Shown here in pieces: positions 28,264-36,993 of a stretch of DNA of 64,000 nucleotides. Under the pieces are notes generated by a model, which ran no database searches, was not told where the DNA came from, and saw only the letters and a list, made by a program, of their open reading frames with translations. The first letter of the stretch is position 1; the number at the start of each line of letters is the position of its first letter. Origin of the DNA: Sansalvadorimonas sp965243775 (lineage in GTDB: Bacteria > Pseudomonadota > Gammaproteobacteria > Pseudomonadales > Endozoicomonadaceae); assembly GCA_965243775.1 (NCBI GenBank), contig CBDEWF010000037.1, positions 1 to 64,000 of the forward strand, given 5' to 3'. A program made the translations under genes and the position numbers.

Positions 28264-29088
28264 ATGAATACAGTGCTTATTGTGGCTGGCAAAGAGTTTC
28301 GGGACGGTCTGCGTAACCGGTGGTTGCTGGCTATCGCCGTGGTTCTGGCCCTGCTGGCCATAGGACTGGCGATGTTTGGCGCTGCCGTATCCGGCCAGAA
28401 AGGATTTGCCCCGGTTGCCACTACTATTGCCAGTCTCGCCAGCCTGGCGGTTTTTATCGTTCCGCTGATTGCACTCATGTTGTCGTATGATGCCCTGGTG
28501 GGGGAGGCAGAAAATGGCACATTGCTACTGCTGCTTACCTATCCTGTCAGTCGCGACCAGCTACTGCTGGGCAAATGGCTGGGACACGGAGCCATTCTTG
28601 CCACCTCCACGGTTATTGGCTTTGGTTCTGCAGCTGTGATTATGGGGTTGTTCTCTGAAACCAGAACAGGGCTGTTAGAAGCCTTCTCTCTGTTGATTCT
28701 GACATCTATTCTGCTGGGCTGGTGTTTTATCGGTATTGCCTACGTGATTAGTGCCCGGGTAGCAGAGAAATCCAAAGCCGCCGGGTTGGCGCTGATTATC
28801 TGGCTGTTGTCTGTTCTGATCTTTGATATGGCGATGCTGGGTATTCTGGTAGCAACAGAGGGACAGATCAGTGGAGAACTGTTTCCCTGGCTTCTGTTGT
28901 TAAACCCGACAGATGTCTTCCGGTTGATTAATCTTCAGGGTTTAGGTCAAGAGCAGGCCCTGACAGGGCTGATGTCTGTCGCCTCCGGGCGGGTGTTCCC
29001 ATTGGCTGGGCTACTGCTTGTTATGGTGCTTTGGCAGCTACTTCCGGTTGTATTTGCGTTAATCAGTTTTCGTCGTCGGTTGATTTAG
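28264..29088 (+). CDS. nosY: NosY, ABC transporter permease for NosZ maturation
   Basis: An integral inner-membrane protein with about six hydrophobic helices, ~274 residues, matching NosY, the permease partner of NosF. The ATG at 28264 follows AGGAGG at an ideal distance and lies just after the nosF stop, so it is preferred over the TTG two codons earlier. Conserved-looking features include the GKEFRDGLRNRW start typical of ABC-2 type nos permeases and a cytoplasmic SYDALVGEAENGTL segment. Part of the nosRZDFYL operon. Confidence 0.93.
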   Translation: MNTVLIVAGKEFRDGLRNRWLLAIAVVLALLAIGLAMFGAAVSGQKGFAPVATTIASLASLAVFIVPLIALMLSYDALVGEAENGTLLLLLTYPVSRDQLLLGKWLGHGAILATSTVIGFGSAAVIMGLFSETRTGLLEAFSLLILTSILLGWCFIGIAYVISARVAEKSKAAGLALIIWLLSVLIFDMAMLGILVATEGQISGELFPWLLLLNPTDVFRLINLQGLGQEQALTGLMSVASGRVFPLAGLLLVMVLWQLLPVVFALISFRRRLI

Positions 29089-29120
29089 AGCCTGATTTCA
29101 ACCGGAAAAAGGAAATGTTT

Positions 29121-29663
29121 ATGTTCATCTCCATCTCCATCTCCATCTCCCCGGGAAAAAGCGGTTTGCTGTTTTTAGCAGTTGGTCTGGTAGGGACTGT
29201 TCTGATTGGCTGCAGTGATTCTGAATCCGTGGCAGAACATAAGCCGCAATCTATTGAGGCTGGTGATACCTGCCATCTGTGCGGCATGATTATCGAAAAT
29301 CACCCCGGTCCTAAAGGGCAGCTGTATGTTAAGGGTGACAATAATGTAAGACGGTTCTGTTCTACCAGAGACCTGTTTGCCTGGATGCTGCAGCCAGAGA
29401 ACAAGCCTAATATTGCTGAGATCTATGTCCATGATATGTACGCTGAACCCTGGCAGGCTCCCAATGACAAGGCCTTTATTGATGCCCGTAAAGCCTGGTA
29501 TGTCGCAGGTAGTAACCAGAAAGGAGCCATGGGGCCAACTCTGGCCAGTTTTGCTGAAAAATCTGCAGCGGAATCTTTTATTCGTAATTTTGGTGGATAC
29601 TTGCTTCGGTTTGAAGAGGTTACGTTGCAAGTTGTCAATACCTTACCAGGCCATAATATTTGA
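29121..29663 (+). CDS. nosL: NosL, copper-binding lipoprotein
   Basis: NosL is an outer-leaflet lipoprotein that delivers Cu(I) for NosZ maturation. The signal ends in a lipobox-like L-I-G-C, followed by S-D-S-E-S. The mature part has the NosL hallmark CHLCGMII near residue 52 and an RRFCSTRDLF segment. The frame is open from 29031, overlapping nosY, but AAAAAGGA at 29106-29112 best fits the ATG at 29121; the ATG at 29115 is too close. The signal peptide contains an unusual Ile-Ser repeat encoded by four copies of a 6-bp unit. Last gene of the nos operon. Confidence 0.92.
   Translation: MFISISISISPGKSGLLFLAVGLVGTVLIGCSDSESVAEHKPQSIEAGDTCHLCGMIIENHPGPKGQLYVKGDNNVRRFCSTRDLFAWMLQPENKPNIAEIYVHDMYAEPWQAPNDKAFIDARKAWYVAGSNQKGAMGPTLASFAEKSAAESFIRNFGGYLLRFEEVTLQVVNTLPGHNI
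29127..29150 (+). repeat. Hexanucleotide tandem repeat (ATCTCC)x4 in the nosL signal peptide
   Basis: Four perfect 6-bp copies encode I-S-I-S-I-S-I-S just after the start codon. Slipped-strand changes would add or remove two residues without shifting the frame. Confidence 0.9.
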
Positions 29664-29887
29664 AAAGCGCAGTTTTATTGTGAACAGCCTCGTTCTACTG
29701 CCATAAATACCAAGTCCAGTCAGTGAACCTTACTATTTCTTCCTGCTGTCCAAAAACTCACAATGCCAGACATGGATAAACAGGGCTTGTTAAAAAGCCG
29801 TCCGATTCACAGGGACGTAATCTGTTTTTCCATTTCGCAGGTGGAGAAAGTTGCCACCTTGTATTGACTCGCTATAGAGCCATTGCC

Positions 29888-30334
29888 ATGTTGAAAGACA
29901 AGAAAGTTGTCATTCTGGGCGATCGCGACGGCGTACCTGGTCCTGCCATTGAAGAATGCGTAAAGACCGCTGGTGCTGACGTTGTGTTCTCCGTTACAGA
30001 ATGCTTCGTTTGAACGTCCGCAGGCGCAATGGACCTGGAAAACCAGAAGCGGATTAAAGAACTCGCAGAAACTCACGGTAACGAGAACCTAGTGGTTGTT
30101 CTCGGTGGCGCTGAGGCCGAAGCTTCCGGCCTGGCTGCTGAAACCGTGACTGCAGGTGATCCGACTTTTGCCGGTCCGTTAGCCGGAGTCCAGTTGGGAC
30201 TCTCCGTTTACCACATTACTGAAGAAGCAGTTAAAGAAGTCGTTGATTCCGAAGTGTACGAAGAACAAGTCGGCATGATGGAAATGGTGCTTCCTGTTGA
30301 CGAAATTGCTGCTGAGATGACTCAGTTCCGTTGA
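29888..30334 (+). CDS. grdA: Glycine/sarcosine/betaine reductase selenoprotein A (GrdA), UGA = selenocysteine
   Basis: Reading through one in-frame TGA at 30011-30013 gives a 148-residue protein closely resembling GrdA, the small selenoprotein that carries the carboxymethyl-selenoether in glycine reductase. Features include an N-terminal KKVVILGDRDGVPGPAIEE segment and the redox motif C-F-V-Sec at residues 39-42. Downstream are TSAGAMDLENQ, a long AGLAAETVTAGDPTFAGPLA block and a GMMEMVLPVD segment, all hallmark GrdA sequences as I remember the clostridial protein. The ATG at 29888 lacks a strong Shine-Dalgarno. A hairpin follows the stop. No other grd or sel genes are in this window, so the partners must lie elsewhere. 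Automatic annotation would probably call only the 101-residue part after the TGA. Confidence 0.92.
30011..30040 (+). promoter_or_regulatory. Selenocysteine UGA codon with possible bacterial SECIS hairpin
   Basis: TGA at 30011-30013 is followed by GTCC (30016-30019), which can pair with GGAC (30031-30034) around an 11-base loop. Bacterial SECIS elements lie directly after the UGA, as here. The stem is short and its SelB-binding features are not confirmed. Confidence 0.45.
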
Positions 30335-30357
30335 TCGCAACCGGACTGTGATAATCT

Positions 30358-30390
30358 TCTTGCTCCCATGCTCCAGGCTTGGGAGCAAGA
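30358..30390 (+). terminator. Hairpin downstream of grdA
   Basis: TCTTGCTCCCA pairs perfectly with TGGGAGCAAGA across an 11-base loop, 24 bp after the grdA stop. The following bases (GTTGTCTTTG) are only moderately T-rich, so intrinsic termination is likely but not certain. Confidence 0.65.
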
Positions 30391-30550
30391 GTTGTCTTTG
30401 TGGTTCAAACCTCCCTGCCGCTACTACTCCTAAACACATCACATCCAGAAGCCGGGTCTGATCTGCCGATCTGCTACTCACCAAGTGGGGAATATAAGCT
30501 GGCAGTAGGCTATAAAGTCGTCTAGCTTAATCTCTCTGGGTTGAATTTCC

Positions 30551-30658
30551 CGCAGCTTGCTGCGCTATCCACGACGAAGTCGTAGTAAAAGTTCTCCCCA
30601 AGATTAATACCCGCTTTCGCGTAGCGAAAGTTCGAGCGAAGCGAGAAGAGCTTGCTCC
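30551..30658. repeat. Cluster of short perfect hairpins upstream of the Ser-Pro-tail protein
   Basis: Within about 110 bp lie CGCAG-CTTG-CTGCG (30551-30564), ACGAC-GAA-GTCGT (30571-30583), CTTTCGC-GTA-GCGAAAG (30614-30630) and GAGC-TT-GCTC (~30649-30658). The rest of the 30335-30696 gap holds only the grdA hairpin. It resembles intergenic palindromic repeats or a structured leader; the role is unknown. Confidence 0.6.
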
Positions 30659-30696
30659 GGGGATTTTTATTTTTGTGCTTGTGTCTGTTGAAGATA

Positions 30697-32229
30697 ATGC
30701 GAAAACAAATGCAGGATATGCCAAAAGTGGACTTATTCTTACGTCGTAGAAAAATATTTTGGCTTTTTGTATTTGTAATCTGTATTTCCACAACCCTAAA
30801 AGCTGGTAATACATCTTATATTGTGTATGAGTCTGTTGGACAAGGGGCAAGCCATTCTGTAGAGAGTAAAATAATAGGTACTGTAAGGTTGTGGAAAAAA
30901 CAAAATCTCAGTTCAGCCTCAGCATGGCTTCAGACAAAGCTGGGAAAAGTAGAAATCAAAGTTACTTATTTTATTAACAGCAAAGTTAATGCTCATGGAT
31001 CTGCTGCAATGCCACAATACCCGGCAGGTTATTTTGAAATATCTGTTTTACGAGATTATAAAAAACCTAAAGTTGACTTGGTTTCAAAAAAGGAAAACCT
31101 ATTAGAGGCACTTACAGGCTTTAAAAAAAGTTATTTATCATTTAATCCTTTAAAGAAAAAGTTGTATTTAGAATGCGATGGTGAAGATGTAAACACAGGT
31201 TTCACTTTTCCATCTATCGGCTATGAAGAATTAATGGATGCTTTGTTACAAGTCATTGTTGGAGATGTTTTTGCTATCAATATTTACGACCCGATTCTGA
31301 ATATAAAAAATACTAGCAGAATATCTTTTGGGTACGTCATACCAAAGCCCCACCTTTTTAATGTAACCTACTCAGATAAGGTACTAAATCATAATTTATT
31401 TGGAGTAGAGAAAATTCAGCAAGGGAGTCTAACAATATCAAGGTTAAAGTATGCACGGTTCCCAGAGTTGGAAGCAGTACAGACAGTTACTTCAGTTGAT
31501 AATGTTATGCAGCTGGTCATGTATCTTGTGCTGTTGCCGGATTCGAGAGGTGATTATGCAGGTCTGTCTGGTCAAACATTTTCAGTTGGCAAAGTCGGTA
31601 AAGATGAACACGCCGTCGCTCAAGTAAATGATGATTCAGAGTGGATGTTGATAGGGCCTAGAAGAAAGCAGTTTTTATCAAGGGAACCTGCTAAATCAAA
31701 GAGGTTGAAATTTAAATGTCAGAGCTACCCTACTGAACCGATAAAGTATTGGACTTTTGAAAAGCCTCTGCCTGAATATGTTATGGATTATGTTTGGGAT
31801 ACAGCAGAAAATAGGCACCCTAAACGTTTCGTTATAAATGGGATTAAACAAAACTACCAAAAAACAGAATGTGAAGCAGAAGAAATATATAGGCAATTTG
31901 AGAAAGAACGTTTATCAACGGCTGATACTCAGCCTCAGCAAGATGTGAAATCTAGAGTGCCCAGAGTTACAGGTGTTCAGCATAACGACTCTTTGGCAAG
32001 CGCTGTAGACCAGTTAAAAATTGGAAAAAAGAAAGATGATTTGGATGATGATTCCAGCTTTAGTTCTGGCTTCAGCTCCAGTCCCAGTCCCAGTCCCAGT
32101 CCCAGCCCCAGCCCCAGCCCCAGCCCCAGCCCCAGCACAGAACCTGGTGATCGAGTGATCCATGGTGATACCTCTTTACCTTCAATACCACCGGTTTTCC
32201 TGACTTTTGATAATCACAGCAAGAAGTAA
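30697..32229 (+). CDS. Exported protein of unknown function with Ser-Pro repeat tail
   Basis: About 510 residues from the ATG at 30697; in-frame ATGs at 30709 and 30718 and a TTG at 30652 are alternatives. An RRRKIFWLFVFVICIS segment followed by LKAGN looks like a signal peptide. The body (mature residues ~30-400) has mixed beta-type sequence with no family I recognise. The C-terminus contains a Ser-rich stretch and then about ten Ser-Pro units encoded by 6-bp repeats, ending in an acidic tail. The gene is A/T-rich relative to its neighbours and preceded by the hairpin cluster. It could be a surface or secreted protein; function unknown. Confidence 0.7.
   Translation: MRKQMQDMPKVDLFLRRRKIFWLFVFVICISTTLKAGNTSYIVYESVGQGASHSVESKIIGTVRLWKKQNLSSASAWLQTKLGKVEIKVTYFINSKVNAHGSAAMPQYPAGYFEISVLRDYKKPKVDLVSKKENLLEALTGFKKSYLSFNPLKKKLYLECDGEDVNTGFTFPSIGYEELMDALLQVIVGDVFAINIYDPILNIKNTSRISFGYVIPKPHLFNVTYSDKVLNHNLFGVEKIQQGSLTISRLKYARFPELEAVQTVTSVDNVMQLVMYLVLLPDSRGDYAGLSGQTFSVGKVGKDEHAVAQVNDDSEWMLIGPRRKQFLSREPAKSKRLKFKCQSYPTEPIKYWTFEKPLPEYVMDYVWDTAENRHPKRFVINGIKQNYQKTECEAEEIYRQFEKERLSTADTQPQQDVKSRVPRVTGVQHNDSLASAVDQLKIGKKKDDLDDDSSFSSGFSSSPSPSPSPSPSPSPSPSPSTEPGDRVIHGDTSLPSIPPVFLTFDNHSKK
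32079..32137 (+). repeat. 6-bp tandem repeat encoding Ser-Pro
   Basis: Units of CCAGTC grade into CCAGCC, about ten copies, encoding a Ser-Pro run near the C-terminus of the exported protein. In-frame length variation is expected. Confidence 0.85.
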
Positions 32230-32362
32230 TCTGGAGTAATTCTTGATGGACTCATTCAAGCCGCAAAGATATGGAGAAAGTAGCCAGTGAGTGCTTTGAA
32301 CCAACAGAGTGGCAAACTTCTCAACCTAGTCTAGCTTGTAGTGATAATTCACAGGAGAGTGT

Positions 32363-32749
32363 ATGGGAAAATCGCTGTTTGCCGAACTTAAGGCTATCGG
32401 CATTGATGATGAAACCACTGCCCATGTGCAGGCCTCCCTGAACGGGGAGCACTACGCCACCAAGAATGATATGCTGGCCATGCAGCGGTTGCTGTTTGAA
32501 CAGCATGAAAAAATGATGAACGGTTTTACCAACATCAAGAATGAGATTGCGGATGTTCGCACAGAACTGAAAACAGATATTACAGAGGTACGCACAGAAC
32601 TTGCTGGTGTGCGCTCGGAAGTGAAGAGTGAAATTGCCGATGTCCGTGCTGAAATAGGTGGTATGCACCGGCAGTACTGGATTACCTTTGGCGGCCTGAT
32701 TACCACCATTATCAGCGTGTTTGCGGTGAACTGGTATTACCATTTATAG
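32363..32749 (+). CDS. Small coiled-coil protein with C-terminal membrane anchor
   Basis: A 128-residue protein starting at an ATG preceded by CAGGAGAG, a good ribosome site. Residues ~55-100 show heptad-like repeats (IADVRTELKTDITEVRTELAGVR in consecutive copies), predicting a coiled coil. A C-terminal hydrophobic helix (ITFGGLITTIISVFAVNWYY) predicts a tail anchor in the inner membrane. The layout resembles small DUF1640/CCDC90-type proteins, an uncertain comparison. It is monocistronic; function unknown. Confidence 0.7.
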   Translation: MGKSLFAELKAIGIDDETTAHVQASLNGEHYATKNDMLAMQRLLFEQHEKMMNGFTNIKNEIADVRTELKTDITEVRTELAGVRSEVKSEIADVRAEIGGMHRQYWITFGGLITTIISVFAVNWYYHL

Positions 32750-32870
32750 CTCCACCGATAACTAAACAGCCATGGGAGGGTGAAGAGGAGGCAGGCTTAT
32801 TTTGGTTTTGAACCTGCCCCTTGATGTTGTGTTTAGCTAATCCATACTGCCGGAAAGGCAACGTATCCAA

Positions 32871-34760
32871 TTAACTAATTTCCACCAGATTACCTTTAGC
32901 TTCCAGCCACGCCTTACGATCTGAAGCCCGTTTTTTTGCCAGCAGCATGTCCATTACCTGGCGGGTTGCCATCACATCGTCAACAGTCAGTTGAACAAGA
33001 CGCCGGGTGTCTGGTGCCATGGTAGTTTCGCGCAGCTGCAGCGGGTTCATCTCACCGAGGCCCTTGAAGCGCTGAACGCCAATTTTGCCCCTCTTCTTTT
33101 CCGCTTTCAGCCGATCCAGAATGCCTTCTTTCTCGGCTTCATCCAGGGCGTAATAGACCTCCTTGCCGATATCAATCCGGTACAGGGGCGGCATGGCAAC
33201 ATAAATATGGCCACCTTCCACCAGTGGGCGGAAGTGCTGGATAAACAGGGCACAGAGCAGGGTGGCGATATGCAGGCCGTCGGAGTCGGCATCGGCGAGG
33301 ATACAGACTTTACCGTAACGCAGACCATCAATCTTGTCTGAACCGGGGTCTACACCCAGGGCCACGGAAATATCATGAATTTCCTGTGAGGCCAGAACTT
33401 CGGAAGAGTCTACTTCCCAGGTGTTCAGGATCTTGCCCCGCAGAGGCATGATGGCCTGGTGATCCCGGTCCCGGGCCTGCTTGGCGGAACCTCCTGCAGA
33501 ATCACCCTCTACGAAGAAGATCTCCGTGCGGTTCATATCCTGACTGGCGCAGTCTGCCAGTTTTCCAGGAAGGGCTGGCCCCTGAGATACTTTCTTGCGT
33601 ACAACTTTCTTGGCTTTGCGCATACGACGCTGGGCAGTAGATATGCACAGGTCCGCCAGCAGTTCGGCTAAATCAGTATGCTGGTTCAGCCAGAGGCTGA
33701 AAGCATCTTTGACCACACCGGAGACAAACGCAGCACACTCGCGGGAAGAGAGACGTTCCTTGGTCTGACCTGAAAACTGCGGATCAGCAAGTTTGGCAGA
33801 AAGCACATAGGAGCAGCGCTCCCAAATGTCGTCCGGAGCCAGCTTGACCCCACGGGGCAGCAGGTTACGGAACTCACAGAATTCCCGCATGGCTTCCAGC
33901 AGGCCGGTGCGCAGACCGTTAACATGGGTACCACCTTGAACCGTAGGAATCAGGTTGACATAGGACTCTGTGATTAACTCACCACCTTCGGGTAACCAGA
34001 TAACTGCCCAGTCAACAGCTTCCTTTTCCCCGGTCAGGCTGCCGGTAAAGGCTTCTTTGGGCAGCAGTTCATAACCCGTTACCGCGCCCTGCAGATAATC
34101 CCGCAGGCCATCCTTGTAGTGCCAGGACTCGGTTTCTCCACTGGCCATATCCTGGACGCTGACTTTCAGACCGGGGCAGAGCACCGCCTTGGCCCGCAGG
34201 GTATGTTTCAGGCGGGCAACTGCAAACTTGAAGGAGTCAAAATATTTTGGGTCAGGCCAGAAACGAACAGAAGTGCCGGTATTGCGCTTGCCGCAGGTGC
34301 CAACAACTTTCAGATCTTCAGTTTTAAAACCATCAGCAAAACCAATGCTGTAAACCTGACCGCCCCGGCGAATAGTGATCTCCAGCCTGGTCGAGAGGGC
34401 ATTTACCACGGAAACACCAACACCGTGCAGACCACCGGAGAACTGGTAATTCTTGTTGGAAAACTTGCCGCCGGCATGGAGTCGGGTCAGGATCAGCTCG
34501 ACCCCGGATACCTTGTGCCTGGGGTGGATATCAACAGGCATGCCGCGACCATTATCAATCACTTCCAGAGAGTTATCCGGGTGCAGCTGAACCTTCAGTT
34601 CCGAGGCAAAACCCGCAAGGGCCTCGTCGACACTGTTGTCGATCACTTCCCGGGCCAAGTGATTGGGGCGGGTGGTATCGGTGTACATGCCCGGGCGCTT
34701 GCGCACCGGGTCCAGTCCGGAAAGGACTTCAATGGCTTCGGCAGTATATTCGGTCTGCAT
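32871..34760 (-). CDS. parE: DNA topoisomerase IV subunit B
   Basis: ATPase subunit of topoisomerase IV, which decatenates daughter chromosomes together with ParC. The 629-residue protein shows the GHKL ATPase motifs (DNSVDEALAG, DNGRGMPVD and GGLHGVGVSVVNALS) and the TOPRIM metal motifs EGDSAGGSAKQARDR and DADSDG. The C-terminal GLGEMNP-containing region is typical of GyrB/ParE. The length fits ParE (about 630) rather than GyrB (about 800). The ATG encoding MQTEYTAEAIEVLSGLDPVRKRPGMY is the family start. yqiA lies 125 bp upstream on the same strand, a common gammaproteobacterial order. Confidence 0.97.
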   Translation of the reverse strand: MQTEYTAEAIEVLSGLDPVRKRPGMYTDTTRPNHLAREVIDNSVDEALAGFASELKVQLHPDNSLEVIDNGRGMPVDIHPRHKVSGVELILTRLHAGGKFSNKNYQFSGGLHGVGVSVVNALSTRLEITIRRGGQVYSIGFADGFKTEDLKVVGTCGKRNTGTSVRFWPDPKYFDSFKFAVARLKHTLRAKAVLCPGLKVSVQDMASGETESWHYKDGLRDYLQGAVTGYELLPKEAFTGSLTGEKEAVDWAVIWLPEGGELITESYVNLIPTVQGGTHVNGLRTGLLEAMREFCEFRNLLPRGVKLAPDDIWERCSYVLSAKLADPQFSGQTKERLSSRECAAFVSGVVKDAFSLWLNQHTDLAELLADLCISTAQRRMRKAKKVVRKKVSQGPALPGKLADCASQDMNRTEIFFVEGDSAGGSAKQARDRDHQAIMPLRGKILNTWEVDSSEVLASQEIHDISVALGVDPGSDKIDGLRYGKVCILADADSDGLHIATLLCALFIQHFRPLVEGGHIYVAMPPLYRIDIGKEVYYALDEAEKEGILDRLKAEKKRGKIGVQRFKGLGEMNPLQLRETTMAPDTRRLVQLTVDDVMATRQVMDMLLAKKRASDRKAWLEAKGNLVEIS

Positions 34761-34885
34761 GATTTACTTTTGGGTAGCTCCCTTATGAAGCATGGAACGC
34801 GGTTTGGGCTTGAATAAATTCAGTTACCGGACAAGTTTAAAACGTCTTGCCCCTCCTGTTCAAAAGGACTTACGTTAGCAAGATC

Positions 34886-35521
34886 CTAAACTGGCATGTT
34901 TTTCGGAACCAGCAGCGGGCTGAAAAAGCTGAAAATCATGGGGATGGTTTCAGCAAAGTTCTGGTAGCCATGGTCACCACCTTCATCAATACGTTGGGGA
35001 CAGTCTTGGTAACGGGCTTCAGCCTTGCGGTAGTCAAGGGTTTCATCCCCTTTCTGGGCCAGTAGCAGGATATTGTCCGGGCGATGGAGTGCTGCGACTT
35101 CAAGGTGCTGCAGCTGCTCAATATGTTCCTGAGTCAGTTCATATTGATGGCCGTTGTAGTAATTTTTCTGGGGGCCAAGGTAATCAGCAAACAGCTTGTA
35201 GGGTTCAACTGCTGGGTTGATCAGAACCAGCTTGACTGGGAAAAGTAGCTCATTTTCCAGAAGCCGTTCCATTAACCAGGTGCCATAATATCCGCCCAGT
35301 GAACTACCGATAATATAAACGGGCTGCTGCGCAATGGCGGAGTTCGCCAGTTCAAACAGCTGGCGGGCACTTTCTCCAGGCCATTCAGGCAGCTCTGGCA
35401 CAATGTAGTCACAGGATACATTGTGCTTTTCAATATATCTTTTCAGCTCCTGTGCTTTTACCGACAAGGGGGAGCTGTTGAAGCCATGGATGTATAACAG
35501 GAGTGGGCGTATATCGGCCAT
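34886..35521 (-). CDS. yqiA: YqiA-like alpha/beta-hydrolase esterase
   Basis: A 211-residue alpha/beta-hydrolase. The ATG at 35521 gives the family start MADIRPLLLYIHGFNSSP; the frame is open to 35692, but the extra N-terminus is not family-like. Catalytic candidates are the nucleophile Ser in GSSLGGYYGTWL, Asp in LAQKGDETLDY and His in GGDHGYQNF. The position upstream of parE is the typical location of yqiA, which encodes an esterase on short acyl substrates. No export signal. Confidence 0.88.
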   Translation of the reverse strand: MADIRPLLLYIHGFNSSPLSVKAQELKRYIEKHNVSCDYIVPELPEWPGESARQLFELANSAIAQQPVYIIGSSLGGYYGTWLMERLLENELLFPVKLVLINPAVEPYKLFADYLGPQKNYYNGHQYELTQEHIEQLQHLEVAALHRPDNILLLAQKGDETLDYRKAEARYQDCPQRIDEGGDHGYQNFAETIPMIFSFFSPLLVPKNMPV

Positions 35522-35782
35522 AAAATCCCTGATCACCACTGAAACCGAGCCCATCATATTAACAGCTGGAAGATCATTACTGAATGAATGCTGATAGATA
35601 CATATTCTTTTCATTTCTCCGGGTTCAAAATGTCCGTTCAATACTTGTAAAATCCAATTAAGGGACTCCGAGGGAATATTAACCAGAACCAATACCCCTC
35701 TGCAGCCATGAGCGGAGCAGTACCATTTACATTATTTGAAATGATGGGAGTGGTATGTCCATGGTCATTAAAAAGGTGTTTT

Positions 35783-36754
35783 ATGAACCCAATCCCACTT
35801 AATATTTTTCTTCCCAAGGCCAGCACTCTGGCTTATGGATGCATGGGACTCGGTGGCGGATGGAACCGGGATGCCATTACCAGAGAGCATGTTGATCAGG
35901 CCCACAAGATCATTGATACGGCGCTGGAGTCAGGTATTAACTTCTTTGACCATGCAGATATTTACTCTTTTGGTAAAGCTGAGGAAGTTTTTGGGGAAGT
36001 TTTGAAAGAGCGTCCGGCACTGCGCCAGGATATCTTTCTGCAGTCCAAATGCGGTATTCGATTTGCCGATGAACACGGCCCCAAACGCTATGACTTTTCC
36101 CGCAAGTGGATCATTGAGAGTGTTGATAACTCCCTGCGTCGCTTGAATGCAGACCATCTGGATATCTTATTGCTGCACCGCCCTGACCCTCTGATGCAGC
36201 CCGAAGAGGTTGCTGCTGCCTTTGAAGAGCTGTATGCCTGCGGAAAAGTGCATCGGTTTGGTGTTTCCAATATGCAGATTTACCAGCTGAAGTATCTGCA
36301 GTCTTTCCTTGATAAGCCTCTCGTGGTTAAACAGCTGGAGATGAGCCTGTCTCATCTGGACTGGCTAAATGATGGGGTCACTGTTAATACTCCAGAAAAT
36401 ACTTCAGTGAGTTTTGTTCCGGGAACTCTGGAATATTGCCGGACTCACGATATTCAGCTGCAATCCTGGGGCTGCCTGAGTCAGGGCCTGTTTACTGGAA
36501 AAGATATCAGCGACCAGCCTAAGGTTGTGCAGGAGACTGCCAGGCTGATTGCAGAAATGGCAGAGACTATCGGAACCAGCCGTGAAGCAGTGGTACTGTC
36601 CTGGCTGGCCCGGCACCCAGCTACCATTCAGCCGGTTATTGGCACCACGAATCTGGAGAGGATTGAAGCCTGCGCCCAGGCATACAATATCCAGATGACC
36701 AGAGAAGAGTGGTACCGGCTTTACGTAACCGCACGGGGTTTGGAACTGCCCTGA
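35783..36754 (+). CDS. Aldo/keto reductase (YdhF-like)
   Basis: A 323-residue NAD(P)H-dependent (beta/alpha)8 oxidoreductase starting at the ATG of MNPIPLNIF. The frame continues to 35708, but the upstream residues look non-coding. The catalytic set is visible: Asp and Tyr in FDHADIYSFGKAE, Lys in LQSKCGI and His in LLLHRPDPL. The nucleotide-binding C-terminus has a GTTNLERIEA phosphate-binding stretch. It most resembles E. coli YdhF-type reductases, with an RPDPLM substrate loop. The physiological substrate is unknown. Divergent from yqiA. Confidence 0.87.
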   Translation: MNPIPLNIFLPKASTLAYGCMGLGGGWNRDAITREHVDQAHKIIDTALESGINFFDHADIYSFGKAEEVFGEVLKERPALRQDIFLQSKCGIRFADEHGPKRYDFSRKWIIESVDNSLRRLNADHLDILLLHRPDPLMQPEEVAAAFEELYACGKVHRFGVSNMQIYQLKYLQSFLDKPLVVKQLEMSLSHLDWLNDGVTVNTPENTSVSFVPGTLEYCRTHDIQLQSWGCLSQGLFTGKDISDQPKVVQETARLIAEMAETIGTSREAVVLSWLARHPATIQPVIGTTNLERIEACAQAYNIQMTREEWYRLYVTARGLELP

Positions 36755-36757
36755 CCT

Positions 36758-36801
36758 CTATGGCAAAAGGCCATAGGAACTGGTGCCGGCTATTGGCCGG
36801 C
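36758..36801 (+). terminator. Tandem hairpins after the aldo/keto reductase
   Basis: CTATGGC-AAAAG-GCCATAG (36758-36776) starts 4 bp after the stop, followed by GCCGGC-TATTG-GCCGGC (36785-36801). No long T-run follows, so termination may be weak. Confidence 0.5.
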
Positions 36802-36993
36802 TCCAATTGCAATTTATGTCAACAGAGAGTTCCCTCTCAGTTAATCCACTGAACAACTTCCTGCTGGGATCGCCGGGTTTCTACCTGATGGTGGCAGCGT
36901 TACAGAGGATAACGGCTGCTTTGTGACACCTCGATTTTCTGCTTTGCTGCCGATAAAAGTGGCAATATTTTGCAAAATATCGATGAGGTGGAT

